This document shows, piece after piece, positions 11,920 through 32,423 of a stretch of DNA of 64,000 nt. The translations under genes were made by a program, and so were the position numbers. The notes beneath the pieces were generated by a model, which worked only from the letters and a program-made list of their open reading frames with translations, was not told where the DNA came from and did not search any database. Each line of letters begins with the position of its first letter. The stretch's first letter is position 1. Source of the stretch: Callorhinus ursinus (lineage: Eukaryota; Chordata; Mammalia; Carnivora; Otariidae); contig NW_020312935.1 in NCBI RefSeq assembly GCF_003265705.1, positions 4,283,603-4,347,602 of the forward strand, read 5' to 3'.

Positions 11920-13554
11920 AAAAATGACACAAATAAATGGAAAGATATTCCATGCTCATGGATCAGAAGAATTAATACTGTTTAAATGTCCAGACTACTC
12001 GAGCTATCTATAGATTCAATGCAATCCCTACCAAAATTCCAATGACATTTCTCATAGAAATAGAAAAAAAATCCTAGAATTTGTATGGATTACATTTGTA
12101 AGGATTACAAAAGACCCCCAAATAGCCAAAGCAAACTTGAGCAAAACAAACAAAGCTGGAGGCATCATACCTCCTGATTTCAAACTTTATTACAAAGCTA
12201 TAGCAATCAAACAGTATGGTAGGCATAAACACAGACACACAGGCCAATACAACAGAATCAGAGTTCAGTGGTCGATATCTGACAGGGAGCTAAGAATACT
12301 CAAAGGGGAAAGGATAGTCTCTTCATTAAATAGTGCTGAGAAAACCAGATAGTCACATGCAAAAGAATGAAACACATCACTCACAAAAATAAACTTAAGA
12401 TGAGTTAAAGACTTCAATTTAAGACCTGAAAATGTAAAACTCCTGGAAGAAAACATAGAGGGAACGGATCCTTGACACTGATCTTGACAATATTTTGGAC
12501 ATGACACCAAAAACGTTAAGTAGCAAAAGCAAAAATAAATGAGTGTGACTACATCGAACTAAAAACCTTCTTTACAGTAAAATAAGTGACCTATGGAATG
12601 GGAAAAAAAATATGCAAACCATATATCTAATAAGAGGTTAACATCCACAATATATGAAGAACTCATACAATTCAATAGCAAATAATAATTTTAAAAGATG
12701 GGCAGAGGATCTGGACATTTTTCCATCCATACAAATGGCCAACAGGTACATGAAAAGATGCTCAACAACATTTGTCATCAAGGAAATACAAATCAAAACC
12801 ACAACGAGGTATCATCTCACACAATAATAACATGGTTATTATCAAAAAGACAAGAGATAACAAGTGCTGGCAAGGACAAGGAGAAAAGGGAACCCCTGTG
12901 CATTGTTGATGGGAATGTAAATTGGTGCAGCCACTATGAAAACAAGTATGAAGATGCCTCAAAAAACTACCAGAACTACCATATGACTTATGGTAGTTTA
13001 TTTAGTCATAGCCCACTTTTGGCTATAGATACAGAGGAAATGAAATCACTATCTGAGATATCTGTACTCCTGGGTTCATTGTGGCATTATTCATAATGCA
13101 AGACATAGAAAAAACATCAGTGTCCATCAATGAATGAATTGATAAAGAAAATGGATGAATGGGGGAAAAAAGCAATAGAAAAAAAGTTATACATATATAA
13201 TGAAATATTATTCAGCCATCAGAAGGAAATCCTGCTATTTGCCTCATGGATAGAGCATAAGGGCATTATGCTAAGTGAAATACATCAGAAAAACAAATAC
13301 TGTATGATCTCACTTATATGTGGAATCTTAAAAAGTTGAACTTACAGAGAGTAGAATAATGGTTGCCAGAGGTTGAAAGGGTGGGGGAAATGGGTGGAAA
13401 AGTGCAAGTTTCCAGTTGTAAGATGGGGATATAATGTACAGTAACTACACTTAACAATACTGGCGTATATACTTGAAAGTTGCTAAGAGACTAAATCTGA
13501 AATGTTCTCAACCCCCCCCAACACACACACACAAAAGATAATTATGTGAGGTGA

Positions 13555-13748
13555 GGGCGCCTGGGTGGCTCAGTTGGTTGAGCAACTGCCTTCGGCTGAG
13601 GTCATGATCCTGGAGTCCCGGGATCGAGTCCCACATCGGGCTCCCTGCTGAGCAGGGAGTCTGCTTCTCCCTCTGACCCTCTTCCCTCTCGTGCTCTCTA
13701 TCTCTCATTCTCTCTCTCTCAAATAAATAAATAAAATCTTTAAAAAAA
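13555..13748 (+). mobile_element. CAN-SINE in L1 3' UTR
   Basis: Full length. Perfect 15-bp duplication AATTATGTGAGGTGA at 13540-13554 and 13749-13763. Confidence 0.95.
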
Positions 13749-14381
13749 AATTATGTGAGGTGATGCAGGTGTTAACTAACCTTATTGTGATAATCATTTT
13801 GCAATATACATGTGTATCAAATCATCATGTTGTACACATTAAACTTACACAGTTATATTAATTTAAATCTGGAAAAAGAATTTAACATTAAAAAAAAAAA
13901 GAAAAACAAAGATGATCAAAGGAGAGGAAAATGTATCATCCTTAAGGTCTCATCAGGTCCTCTTCAAGTTAAGTCCAGAATTCAATGAACAAAAGAAAGT
14001 GGAATTCTTATACCTCCTTCTGCATTCCTCTGAATGAATTCAGCCCCCAGGAGTGGCTACAATATGAAGTATGATTTCAAGACAGTTCCATTTAAAAACG
14101 GAGGGGGCAAGACAGAAAATGCCTTCCTTATGATTTCAAGCCATCTTCTTTAAACTCTTTACATATTTTAGTAAAAAATAAAGCTTTCTTTAGATTCCAA
14201 TTCTTGTCTTATTTGGCACATGAGAAAAATCGAAACCTATCTTTGATCTTCTGATACCTGTTAAATTTTTCATAACAAAATTGGGGGAAGGGAATCCTTC
14301 CAAGCTCTTTCCATAACTGATACATGTCTATCCTGTGTTGAATAGCATCATATAAGAGATGAAACAAGAATTATTTACTTT

Positions 14382-14570
14382 GGGGGCACCAGGGTGGCTC
14401 AGTCGTTTAAGTGTCTGCCTTCCGCTGGAGGTTGTGATCCCAGGGTCCTGGGATGGAGTCTCACTTGGGGTTCCCTGCTGGGTGGGGGGGGGGGAACCTG
14501 CTTCTCCCTCTAACTGCCTCTCCTCCTACATATGCACTCTCTCTCTCTAATAAATAAACTCTTAAAAAAA
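14382..14570 (+). mobile_element. CAN-SINE, first of a tandem pair
   Basis: Diverged copy with a long G-run (14484-14495) inside. Its A tail and the bases AAAGTTTAAG are followed directly by the next SINE. Confidence 0.92.
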
Positions 14571-14580
14571 AAAGTTTAAG

Positions 14581-14770
14581 GGGCGCCTGGGTGGCTCAGT
14601 CATTAAGCGTCTGCCTTTGGCTCAGGTCATGACCCCAGGGTCCTGGGATAGGGCCCCACATGGGGCTCCCTGTTCCACCGTGGGAAGCCTGCTTCTCACA
14701 CCCCCACTCCCCCTGCTTGTGTTCCTGAAATAGCTCTTGCTATTTCTCTGTCAAATAAATAAAATCTTAA
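14581..14770 (+). mobile_element. CAN-SINE, second of a tandem pair
   Basis: Full-length copy. AAAAGTTTAAG occurs just before (to 14580) and just after (to 14786), so this copy entered at the 3' end of the preceding SINE. Confidence 0.93.
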
Positions 14771-15133
14771 AAAAAAAAAGTTTAAGAGTATCTACTTTGA
14801 ATCAGGCACTAAACAACAGCAAGCATGCTTTAACACATCACATAATGGGGGCTGACTTAAATTTTAAGTTGTGTTATCTTTAGTAGCAATCATTACTAGC
14901 CAAATCAAAAACATTAAAATGAATGAGGAAAATCCAAAGCAATGTTCCCAAAAGTAGGAAGAGTACATATAATAAAAATGATGGGTAGAACCCAGAAAAG
15001 AATTATCAAAAGCTCCCTGATTACAGTGGAAGGAGACCAAAATTCAGCGCAGAAGTCTTGGTTATTCTTCAGAGAGGTCAGATGTGACCTCAGGTGCTAT
15101 GGGGAAGGTAAGTTGTTCAGACGGGGCAAACAA

Positions 15134-15319
15134 GGGCGCCTAGATGGGTTAGTCAGTTAAGTGCCTGCCTACAGCTCAGGTCATGATCCAGGGGTCTCGT
15201 GATCAAGTCCCACTTTGGGCTCCTTGCTGGGTGGGGAGGCTGCTTTGCCCTCTGCCTCTGCCCTCCTCCCACCCCCCGTTCATGCCCTCTCTCTAATAAA
15301 TAAAATCTTAAAAAAAACA
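15134..15319 (+). mobile_element. CAN-SINE
   Basis: Target repeats AGACGGGGCAAACAA (15119-15133) and AGACAGGGCAAACAA (15320-15334). It lies about 0.75 kb before the PSMD7 CpG island. Confidence 0.94.
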
Positions 15320-16023
15320 AGACAGGGCAAACAATAAGCAAATAAGTCAAGTTGCTTAAGTATTGTTTTTGTTTACACAAACAGCAACTTAAAATTAGAA
15401 ATACAAACCTGTATGGAATTAAATAATTTGCCTCCTTCTGCAAATACGCTTTTAAGTTTTTGCCTCCCGCATTACCCACTTCAGTCATTTTTCTCTTTCC
15501 TAGCTAAATACCAAAACATACTTCGCATTAGTTTTTACCCTTACTTCAACCCTTACCTAAGCTTTCATTTCAAAATCAACCTGAATTATCTGACTTGAGG
15601 CACAAACTGAATTCTTCTAGCCCTAGTTAAATGGTAAGTAATATAAACAGGGAGAAAAATATAAAGACAGGTTAACTGCCAAGTGTCCATAGTAAATATT
15701 AAGGGTTAACTCCCCGATAATGAGATAAATTACCAAATCTACTTCAACGACGGGCCCTAATGCTAAAGATTTTTTAAAGTTGAGAAACCTTGGAGGATTC
15801 TGGCTTGAAACAAAGGTGAACATTTTCTGGGTGGTAGAGATTATGAGTTATTACTTTTTTTCTAGTCTTCAAACCAAGTGGGCGGGGGGGGGGGGAGGCT
15901 GTGAACTGGGAAAGAACTAAAGCGAAAAGCCGCTGCAGGTAACGGTGCGGGCCCAATACCAGGAGGTCAACCTTTATCAGTCTCCACTGTCCCTTTAGCT
16001 TCGAAGACCAGGGAAACTCGTAG

Positions 16024-24338
<8,315 letters not shown>

Positions 24339-24845
24339 AACATGTAGCTTTTTAATTTGTAAATTAAAATCTTATAAACTAACTCAGTGTGCCACTAGAG
24401 GGTTCTTTTTCCTTTAAGTGCTTGTTAAAAAGCTGTACTGCTGAGAGCTCTCTGGCCCGGGGCCCCCTCGCTGTGGCGGGGAAGCGAGTGCACAGAGGCA
24501 CTGAGCTCAGAGCCGACCAGCGGCTTAGGCTGCCATGCGTGGGGGATACGATAGCTCAGCCTTCAGAAAAGTGAAGAGGTAAACAGAACCTTACTGGTAC
24601 TCTTCACTCTTACCTATCAAACTGGAAGTTGAATTTCCCCCATCTCAGAAGACTCTTGGGGTTGGTTTTTGGCAGTTTGCAGAACTGCAAAATGGAATGC
24701 ATGAATTCCGTAAGCCTTAGAACACCCTGAGTTCTGACCCCTCTGAACTCTGTACCTGGAGCTCTGGCATTATCAGGGCTTGGGATCCAGCTCCATATAT
24801 TGTTTACCTTCGAAGACACAATTAAATGACTTGGTTTGTAAGTCT
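24339..24845 (+). other. PSMD7: PSMD7 3' UTR with two ATTAAA signals
   Basis: The 3' UTR follows the TAA at 24338. A proximal ATTAAA lies at 24363-24368, which would leave a 3' UTR of only about 45 nt. A second ATTAAA lies at 24821-24826, followed by a T/GT-rich stretch, giving about 500 nt, which is nearer to what I recall of the human mRNA. No AATAAA is present. The end at 24845 is an estimate. Confidence 0.6.
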
Positions 24846-26054
24846 GTGTTCTAGTCGTCTTTGGTTCTGGGAGTGACAGTCCTTTTCAGAAGCAGCCAAG
24901 ACTTAGTTTTTAGTTGAAGCTGCCTTAAAGAATTTAGACTTGGAATCTTTGATGAAAGAGAGTCTCACTCCTTTAAAAACAACCTGATGGTGAGAAGAGC
25001 TCTCGACTGAGCCCAGAAGACCTGGGTCCTAGTTTGTGCCTCAGGTTTGTCATCTGTGAAGTCCCTAGAGCAGTTTTTCATAAGGGACACAGTTACGGAT
25101 ACATGAGACCCCAAGGTCAGTGGGATGTTTCGGAGGATGGAACAAAGTTTCCCCAAAAGAAGTGCTCAGGGCTCAGAACAAGTAAGTAATCATTTGACCT
25201 ACAGGAGTCCCTTAGATATTAATTCCCTCTCTTGAGCAGATAGAACCTAAGAGTTCTCTAATGTACCATATGGAGTATCAATGTTCAAAAACAAGAATAT
25301 AATAAAATAGCACTAAAATTAAGTTGAATCTCAGAAACCACTTTACAGTGTCCTAATGTCTCAAAGTTTATCAGAAACATCAATTTTTATTCCAAAGAGC
25401 TAATTAGTAGAAATTGGGAGTTGACAGTATGATGTGTAAATAAGCTTTTATTCTACTTAATAGGGGCATGCCAGTGTAAGGGCTTGACTTCAAGTTTCAC
25501 GAAGATTCTGACCTAAAATGGGATGGTCAGAGAGAAACTGGAGAACCAACTTTTACTTGTCTATTTCAGCAGTCAAAATCAGGGTTGCTGCATCTAATTG
25601 GATAAAATATTTGAAATAACAGTCAAGGCCTGAGATCTACTTAAAACCACAGGAGTGTTGAAGAAGCTTTTGAAATTTGGTTACCACGTTTCAAATATAC
25701 TGATGTAAGAAAGGGAACCTGAACATTAACTCTCCAGCAAATGGGCAGGAAAGAGCCAGGATGTTTCTGGGGCTAGGCGGGGAATGATGAGAACGTCATC
25801 CCAAGGAGTGGATCATTTATGTAAGGGTCAGGGGGCAATCAGAGACCACACAGGATTCCGGTCCACTTTTAGTAATATAATCTGTACTTAAACAGCTCTC
25901 CAGGGTCTTCTAACAACACAATGCCACACACTTTAAAGTTTGTCACCATTTCATAAACTGGAAAGTTCGTGGAGCAATAAGACCATGGGAATACCCAGAC
26001 CTTGCTATATGTAATAGTTTGACCCACGAATGGGCAGAATTGACTTCTACCTTT

Positions 26055-26165
26055 TTTTAAGATTTTTTTTTTTAATTTTTAATCTCTTCACCCAACATGG
26101 GGCTCAAACTACAACCCTGAGAGCAAGAGTCACATGCTCTACTGACTGAGGCAACCAGATGCCCC
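26055..26165 (-). mobile_element. Short old CAN-SINE, antisense
   Basis: TTTAATCTCTTCACCCAACA then GTCACATGCTCTACTGACTG and ATGCCCC are the reverse of the short old subtype seen at 10411. Confidence 0.85.
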
Positions 26166-27380
26166 AAACTGAATTCCACCTTTCTAACAGGATCCTCTAT
26201 TTCTTGCAAAAACAGTTTGTAGACTGTAGCTTAGGCTTATTTTCTAAAGCAAAATTGACATCCTATATAAGAGAGTGACCCTCATAAGGTTATTCATAAA
26301 GTCTTGCTTACACAAACAGCAGCTGAATTCACTACATAACCCATGACCCTCACCTGAAATAAAGCCTTGTGTCTGTATAGCCTGGCAGTCTCAAGATGAG
26401 ATCTCTAAACTACGGTCTGTTGTTTTTGAAAATACCAAAAATTACGTCTTGGAAAAAGTCTGCCCCAAAGTCTAGATCCCGTATCTGTCGCCACAACATT
26501 ATCCTCACTCCACTTCTAATGCTTCAGACTGACTTGTTAACAGAATACAGGCCGCTCTCACTACACACATTACAGAGGATGGTATTCGTGCCTTACTGGT
26601 TTTGTGTGATAACTAACATCTGAAATATCCCTCAACTTGTAAGTTATCCTTCATGTAAAGATGGAAACTATCAGAATGGAACAACTCTGGGCCAACTAAT
26701 TAAATGTTAATTATGCTCAGCCCTCCAACCACTAAAGGGATAAGAGAGAAGTAATCCTGTTAAAGAGCTACCCTATTACTTCTCCAGTGTGCTAGATGCA
26801 GAGTATACCTTTCCATCAGGAAACAGCAACCTCAGAATGGCAATCCAATTTCTGGAGGACCCTGCAGCTATGAGAACTTTCACTTCACACAAAAGACTGG
26901 ACACAGCCCTCATAAAAGAATGAAATCAGGGTTGTTCGTTAAACTACAACACACTAAGAAAACTACTTCATTTGCCCCTGTTCCCAGAAATGGGGAGGAT
27001 TTGGGGCATGCTTCAAAGGCAAGGAACCATTTGATTTATGTGACCAACAACCGCAGATTTTTTACAGCTTTCCTAAACAAATTCATTCCAAATTATTCGA
27101 TGTAATAGAGACAAGTACTAATTTGCTTATCTATGCTATTCGACTCCGTATCATCGGTGTTTGCCTGGGAGCAGCAAAGAGTTCAGATCTTTCAAAAAAT
27201 AATAGACATTCTTGTTGGGGGAGTAGGAAGAACGTGACTCAGAAAGCAGGGAAATGGAAGTGGGGAAAGAAAATAGAGGAAAAGAAAGGAAGGGGAGACC
27301 AGGGAAGTTAATGTTTCCAGGGCATAAATCCAGAGAAACCTTTTTCTCAGCATTCCCCTTTGGAGCCAATCTGTTCTTTG

Positions 27381-27394
27381 ACACTAGAGGGCGC
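27381..27394 (+). promoter_or_regulatory. CTCF-like motif in the PSMD7-WWP2 intergenic gap
   Basis: ACACTAGAGGGCGC fits 13 of 14 positions of CCASYAGRKGGCRS, failing only at the first. It sits 3 kb past the PSMD7 stop and about 9.7 kb past the WWP2 polyadenylation site. Confidence 0.45.
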
Positions 27395-28194
27395 CATTGA
27401 CTCATCTCGTCTCCTGGCCAGAGAAGCCTTTGATGTCCGTTTAGCACAGGATGGCGAACCTTTCTCAGAGTTGCCTCCCCTCACTTCTGCTTTGGGCGGG
27501 CTGCAACCAGCCAGACAAGATTTTTGAAGGAACGTGGAGAGTGTATGGGTGCAAAAAGATTGGGTCAGGTTGCCACTCCTCCTCCCTTGCTGTTCCCCAC
27601 TCACACTGCTGCTTGAGCAATGAATATACATGGTCTTCTCTGCTTTCAGATAGCTCGTTCTTTGATTTTCCTCACTGCTGATACCACTCCTGGTCTCTTT
27701 AAAAACCATATTCAGTGGTGTCCTGGTAAATGTGAAACAACTAGTTCTCCAAAGAAAGAGGGAGGCAGGGTTTGATTTGTAGCCTTGGCCAATTCCCCTG
27801 GTGTAAATACTCCCACCATGGCTGGATGGCAAGATCCCAGCATTAGCTGGGAAGAGACACACAGTAGCAGAGCATTACAGGGTATTTCCTAAACACAGAT
27901 ATAATAGACAACACTAACCTCAAGAACATGCACGGCAGTAAAATGTAGTAGCATTATCTGGATATGATTGTATTTTGAGTATGACCTTTTTAGATATAAT
28001 TTATTTCAGTAAAAATTTGTACAACTTACCTACTTCATGAGACTCTCTGGGAATCTGTGTTTTTAAGATGCTCTCCTTGGGGTTCCTGTATACATTGAAG
28101 TGAGAGAACCTTTATTTTGATATAGACAAATCTATCCATTTCTTGCCCTGGTTAGCACTCTATGAGTCATATTTAAGAAGTCCTTTCCCAGCTC

Positions 28195-28361
28195 TGGGGG
28201 CGCCTGGGTGGCTCTGTCAGTTAAGCTTCCGACTTCGGCTCAAGTCATGATCCCAGGGTCCTGGGATTGAGTCCCGAGTCAGGTTCTGCACTCAGCAGGG
28301 AGTCTCCTTGAGAATTCTCTCCCCCTGCCCCTCCCCCCCCAAATAAATAAAATCTTTTAAA
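28195..28361 (+). mobile_element. CAN-SINE, first of a tandem pair
   Basis: Preceded by AAGTCCTTTCCC (28179-28190) and followed by the same 12-mer at 28362-28373. Confidence 0.95.
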
Positions 28362-28374
28362 AAGTCCTTTCCCT

Positions 28375-28569
28375 GGGACGCCTGGGTGGCTCAGTTGGTT
28401 AAGCGGCTGCCTTTGGCCCAGGTCATGATCCCAGGGTCCTGGGATCGAGTCCCACATCGGGCTCCTTGCTCAGCAGGGAGCCTGCTTCTCCCTCTCTCTC
28501 CCTCTGCTTGTGCTTTCTCTGTCAAATAAAATAAAATCTTAAAAAAAATAAAAATTAAAAAAAATAAAA
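28375..28569 (+). mobile_element. CAN-SINE, second of a tandem pair
   Basis: Lies between the second (28362-28373) and third (28570-28581) copies of AAGTCCTTTCCC; the third is followed by AGCTC as in the first. Confidence 0.95.
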
Positions 28570-28841
28570 AAGTCCTTTCCCAGCTCAAGACTTCTTCTCA
28601 AACACATCTCTATTACACTCCACGAAGTGTCTTCCTTCACAGCTTAGTACCCATATCAACCTCTTTCTATACACTACAGCTAAAGTCTGATCAATAATAA
28701 CATAACTTGGCTACTCTTTTAACCAAAATAACCAACTAAGGTCCTACTTCATCTATTATCCCTTCTTTCCTTATTTTCAACCCTGGCTTTATCCCTACCT
28801 CTTACCCCTCAGCATATAAACACTCAATTCTCTCCCATCTC

Positions 28842-28845
<4 letters not shown>

Positions 28846-28876
<31 letters not shown>
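28846..28876. repeat. (AC)n microsatellite
   Basis: About 14 AC units after CCACATAC; likely length-variable. Confidence 0.95.
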
Positions 28877-28878
<2 letters not shown>

Positions 28879-28959
28879 CTGTCCCGGTTAACTTCATTCA
28901 GCAAGTAGCCATCTGTGTTTGCTACCTTCTCTTCTTTATCTTCTAAGCATTTTTTTTAA

Positions 28960-30590
28960 ATCTTACGCAGTCCAGCTTTTGTCCCCACCAAGCCATTAAC
29001 AACCTGCACTAAAGTCACCAATGACTTCCGCTTTGCCCATCCAGTTGACCCCTGTCAGCCGTGACCTCACTTGACCTGACCTCTGAAGGCTTCTCTCCTG
29101 GTGCTTGGCCTGCTTCTCTTGGACCCTCATGGGCCCCTTTTGCTCAGTTTCCACTAAGGTGTCCTCTTACTTAACGTATCACTTATATATTTTTAAAAGT
29201 CTCAATCTATATGATGCTTCTAATTCCAAAACTTGTTCCTCCTCTTTAGTCCATATGCTGGCTAGTCACCCACTCGCCCAGAGTACAGGAGTCACACTGG
29301 TCACCCTGCTCACCTTCAGCCTCTGCTTTCAGCCACCTGCTGGTCCTACCATGTGGACCATGTCTGACTGCTGCCCTCTGCATTTCCCTGCCCCTGCTTA
29401 CACCTTCATCTCCTTTCCTGTGGCTAAGGTTGCCTATCTGCCATTTCTGCGTACTTTTTCACTTTCCTTTTCCATATTCTAGCCTCGCGCCAGAGTCAGC
29501 TTGGCTAGAGGATGAATCTCAGATGGAGAGGGTTGCATGATCTTACTCCTCAGCTCATGCCTATCATCGTCATCACTTTTAAGGCCCGTCTCGCTTGAAC
29601 AGTTTTTACCTTTACCCTGATTTCCACTATAGTTCTAACCCCCCTCACACACACAAACACACAAGCGATAGATGCTTAAATGTGTTCAGTAAATGTCCTT
29701 ACATATGGATGGATCGTGGAAGAATATGCAGTATAATTTTGTAGGTGCTTGCATTTTACATTACGTATATGATATTTCCCTTTCGAACTCTTTCTTTCCT
29801 ACCCTTTTAAAATTCAAAACAATACTGGGGTGCCTGGGTGGCTCAGTCAGTTAAGCGTCTGACTCTTCATTTTGGCTCAAGTCATGATGTCAGGGTTGTG
29901 AGATCAAGCCTGGCGTCGGGCTCCACACTGGGCATGGAGCCTGCTTAAGATTTTCTCTCTCCCTCTCTCTCTGCCCCTCCCCACCACCGCTCACACATGC
30001 TCTCTCGCTCTCTAAAATAAATAAATAAATAAAATTCGAAACAATATTGTAAGGGCCTATTCTTCATTCACTTCATAGCTTTTAATCTCATGTAGCAAAG
30101 ACAATCCTATGTGATCCTCAAATCCCATTTCATATTCCTCGTTCCTGACCTACCACAAACAATACTTCCCATCCACTTTGCTGTTCGAGATGGCCACAGG
30201 TTAGCCTGGACGATGACGAGATGGGAGCAGTGCACGCAGTGTGAAGCCCCTTTGGTCTCTCCCTCCCTCTGCCTTGGCAACAGAGGAACATGTTGAGACC
30301 CACCCTGACCCACCAAGCTCATTCACCCCATTCCTGCTTACCCTCCATCAGTGCTCAGCCACACCAGCCTTCTACCCACTTCTGGAACATGCTAGTCTCT
30401 CAGTCAGGCCACTGTACCTGATGGGCCCAACCCCGGATATGGCTCTTTGCTTGACTGGCTCCTTCCCAGCTTTCGGGTCTCCAGGCTGAAACACCTGTTT
30501 GGAGATGCTTTCCCTAAGGTCCTATCTCAAGTAGACCCTTTCTGCCCTATCCCACTTGCCCACACTATACTCTATCCTATTTAGCCAGGG
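28960..30590 (+). mobile_element. LINE-2 remnant, interrupted by a SINE
   Basis: CTAAAGTCACCAATGACTTC near 29010 and the 3' part near 30320-30560 (CAGCCACACCAGCCTTC..AGATGCTTTCCCTAAGG) run parallel to the L2 consensus as I recall it. Very decayed; no open frame of meaning. Limits approximate. Confidence 0.6.
29827..30031 (+). mobile_element. CAN-SINE, older subtype
   Basis: CTGACTCTTCATTTTGGCTC box and GGGCATGGAGCCTGCTTAAG middle. Target repeats AAATTCAAAACAATACT (29810-29826) and AAATTCGAAACAATATT (30032-30048). Confidence 0.94.
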
Positions 30591-30870
30591 TACAGCATGG
30601 TGACTATAGTTTACTAATACTACCTCCAAGTATTGTATACTTGAAAGTTGCTAAGAGAGTGGATCTTAAATGTCCTTACCACAACAAAGCCTTAAATGTC
30701 AACAATAAAAACAAAATGGTAGTTATGTGAGGTGATGGATGTGTTAACTAACCTTACTGTGGTAATCATTTTGCAACATATACTTGTATCAAATCATCAT
30801 CTTGTATACCTTAAACTCACACAATATTCTATGTCAATTATATATCAATAAAGCTGGGGAAAAAAAATAC
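30590..30870 (+). mobile_element. L1 3' UTR end
   Basis: Parallels the 3' UTR of the L1 at 13430-13890: GTATACTTGAAAGTTGCTAA, TTATGTGAGGTGATG, ATCATTTTGCAA and ATCAAATCATCAT occur in the same order. Ends in an A tail at 30858-30866. Confidence 0.85.
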
Positions 30871-31699
30871 CTATCCAGGGGCTTCCCAGACCCCACGGCA
30901 GACAGCTGATGACCAGGGGTGTGTGCCCTGTGGGAGAGCAGCGACAGGGTAAGAGTCAAATTCAGTGTACGAGCTGCTTCTGCCCACCCCACATACCCTG
31001 TATTTTGGCCATTGTGAAACAATTACAAGGAGTTAACAAACCATCATGAGTATAAAATCCAAAAGTTCAAGGGTGAAATGAATTCCCTCACAGAAGAAAC
31101 AATGCTTCCACATCTGTGGCCCGTTAGGGCCCAGATGCTCACACGGGAGGCCACTATGGAGGAGGAAGACGTACCCCTTGAGCCAACCTCAGCGAGAGTC
31201 GAGGAGCTGCAGAGGCCCTCCTTCAGGCTGGTTTACTGCTGTAAACCAGCTGTAATGGTACCACCTACCTTGCTGCTCACCCTACAATTACAGAGGCAAC
31301 AGATCCAAAAGCATCCTTGAGAGACTGGACAGGACTCTTGCCAACTGGGTTTGGCTGGAGGCCCAGATAAGCACTAATGACATCCCAAGGCAAAGTGCCA
31401 CTGTCCCAGGCTGGGCCAGACCCAAGGCCTCTGAGACCATTGGTGCTGCCGGGCAGTTGATGTCAGGTTATAGACTGGGGGCAGGGACTGAAATGACTCC
31501 GTCTTCCCACTATTTGCTTTCCCCAAGGAAAGGAAGAAGAGCAATACTGGTCCCTTTCCGTCTCTGTTCTTGGTGTGATTTTTTTGATCTCCACACAATC
31601 TCCATGTTCTGGCTCTTTCATTTACTAAAAATCATGGTCACATTCAGGGCCCGGAACATGAAAGAGATGCTAATCCAAGGACATTCCATCTGACCTAGG

Positions 31700-32215
31700 A
31701 TGGTGTATGAGTTATCTATTGCTGTTAACAAATTGCCGTAAAATGTAGCAGCTAAAACCACACACATGATGATCTCACAGTTTCTGCGGGTCAGGGGCCC
31801 CAGCGCAGCCCGGCTGGGTTCTCCACTCCGGGATGCTCACAGGCAGCAATCAGGGGGTCCGCTGGGCTGCAGTCATCTTAGCATTCCAAGCACATGTGCT
31901 CGTGGGCAGGACTCATTTCCTTGTGGGCTGTTGGACTGAGGGGCTCAGTCCCTCGCTGGCTGTTGACACGAAGCTCCCCTCAGTCCCTTGCCACATGGGT
32001 CTCTCCAACATGCAAGTTTGCTTTGTCAGAGTGCACAAGCCGAGAAGGCAGTGGAGAGCCTGCTAGCAAGGAGGAGGTCAAAAACCTTTGTAACTCAAGC
32101 AGGGAAGTGACACCCATCACCTTGGCCACATTCTCTTGGTAAGAAGCAAATCACTAGCCCAGCACCACTCAAGTGGAGGGGATTAGCCTACTAGAATGTG
32201 AATACCAGTAAGAGG
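31700..32215 (+). repeat. Old interspersed repeat, LTR-like, family not named
   Basis: GAGTTATCTATTGCTGTTAA, TCTCACAGTTTCTGCGGGTC, GGGCTGTTGGACTGAGGGGC and AAGCAAATCACTAGCCCAGC follow a consensus common in mammal genomes. I recognise the pattern but cannot fix the family. Confidence 0.6.
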
Positions 32216-32247
32216 TCGTGAGGAGGGCACCTAAGAAGTCTGCCTTC

Positions 32248-32423
32248 TTGGGGGACGCCTGGGCGGTTCAGTCGGTTAAGCGTCTGCCTTCAGCTCAGAT
32301 CATATCCGGGGATCCTGGGATCGAGTCCTGCGTCAGGCTCCCTGCTCAGCAGGGAGTCTGCTTCTCCCTCTGCCTCTCCTCCGGCTTGTGCTCTCTCTCT
32401 CATAAATAAAATCTTTAAAAAAA
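32248..32423 (+). mobile_element. CAN-SINE
   Basis: Perfect 15-bp duplication AAGAAGTCTGCCTTC at 32233-32247 and 32424-32438. Confidence 0.95.

Larger units (their letters stand above)
8825..13900 (+). mobile_element. Long decayed LINE-1 with five nested SINEs
   Basis: 8830-9365 is L1 5' UTR-like, with a degenerate GC-rich tandem array at 9128-9350. From about 9400 the sequence is L1 ORF2 (TACAGAACATTCCACCCAAC), so ORF1 and the start of ORF2 are missing. Reverse transcriptase lies near 10900-11340; ORF2 continues to about 13340; the 3' UTR ends in an A-run at about 13890-13905. ORF2 is broken by stops and SINEs at 9803, 10411, 11418, 11717 and (in the 3' UTR) 13555. It cannot move on its own. 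Confidence 0.9.
13901..15889. other. Repeat-rich sequence between the L1 and the PSMD7 promoter
   Basis: Holds three SINEs (listed separately); the other 1.4 kb is AT-rich with no gene signal I recognise. Confidence 0.7.

Noticed and set aside
27347..27862. 171-codon open frame on the - strand in the intergenic gap
   Set aside because: No recognisable domain or codon pattern and no splice or polyadenylation context. It is best seen as chance.
28846..28876. Regular repeats as a CRISPR array or origin
   Set aside because: AC microsatellites and SINEs explain the regularity, and the genome is mammalian.
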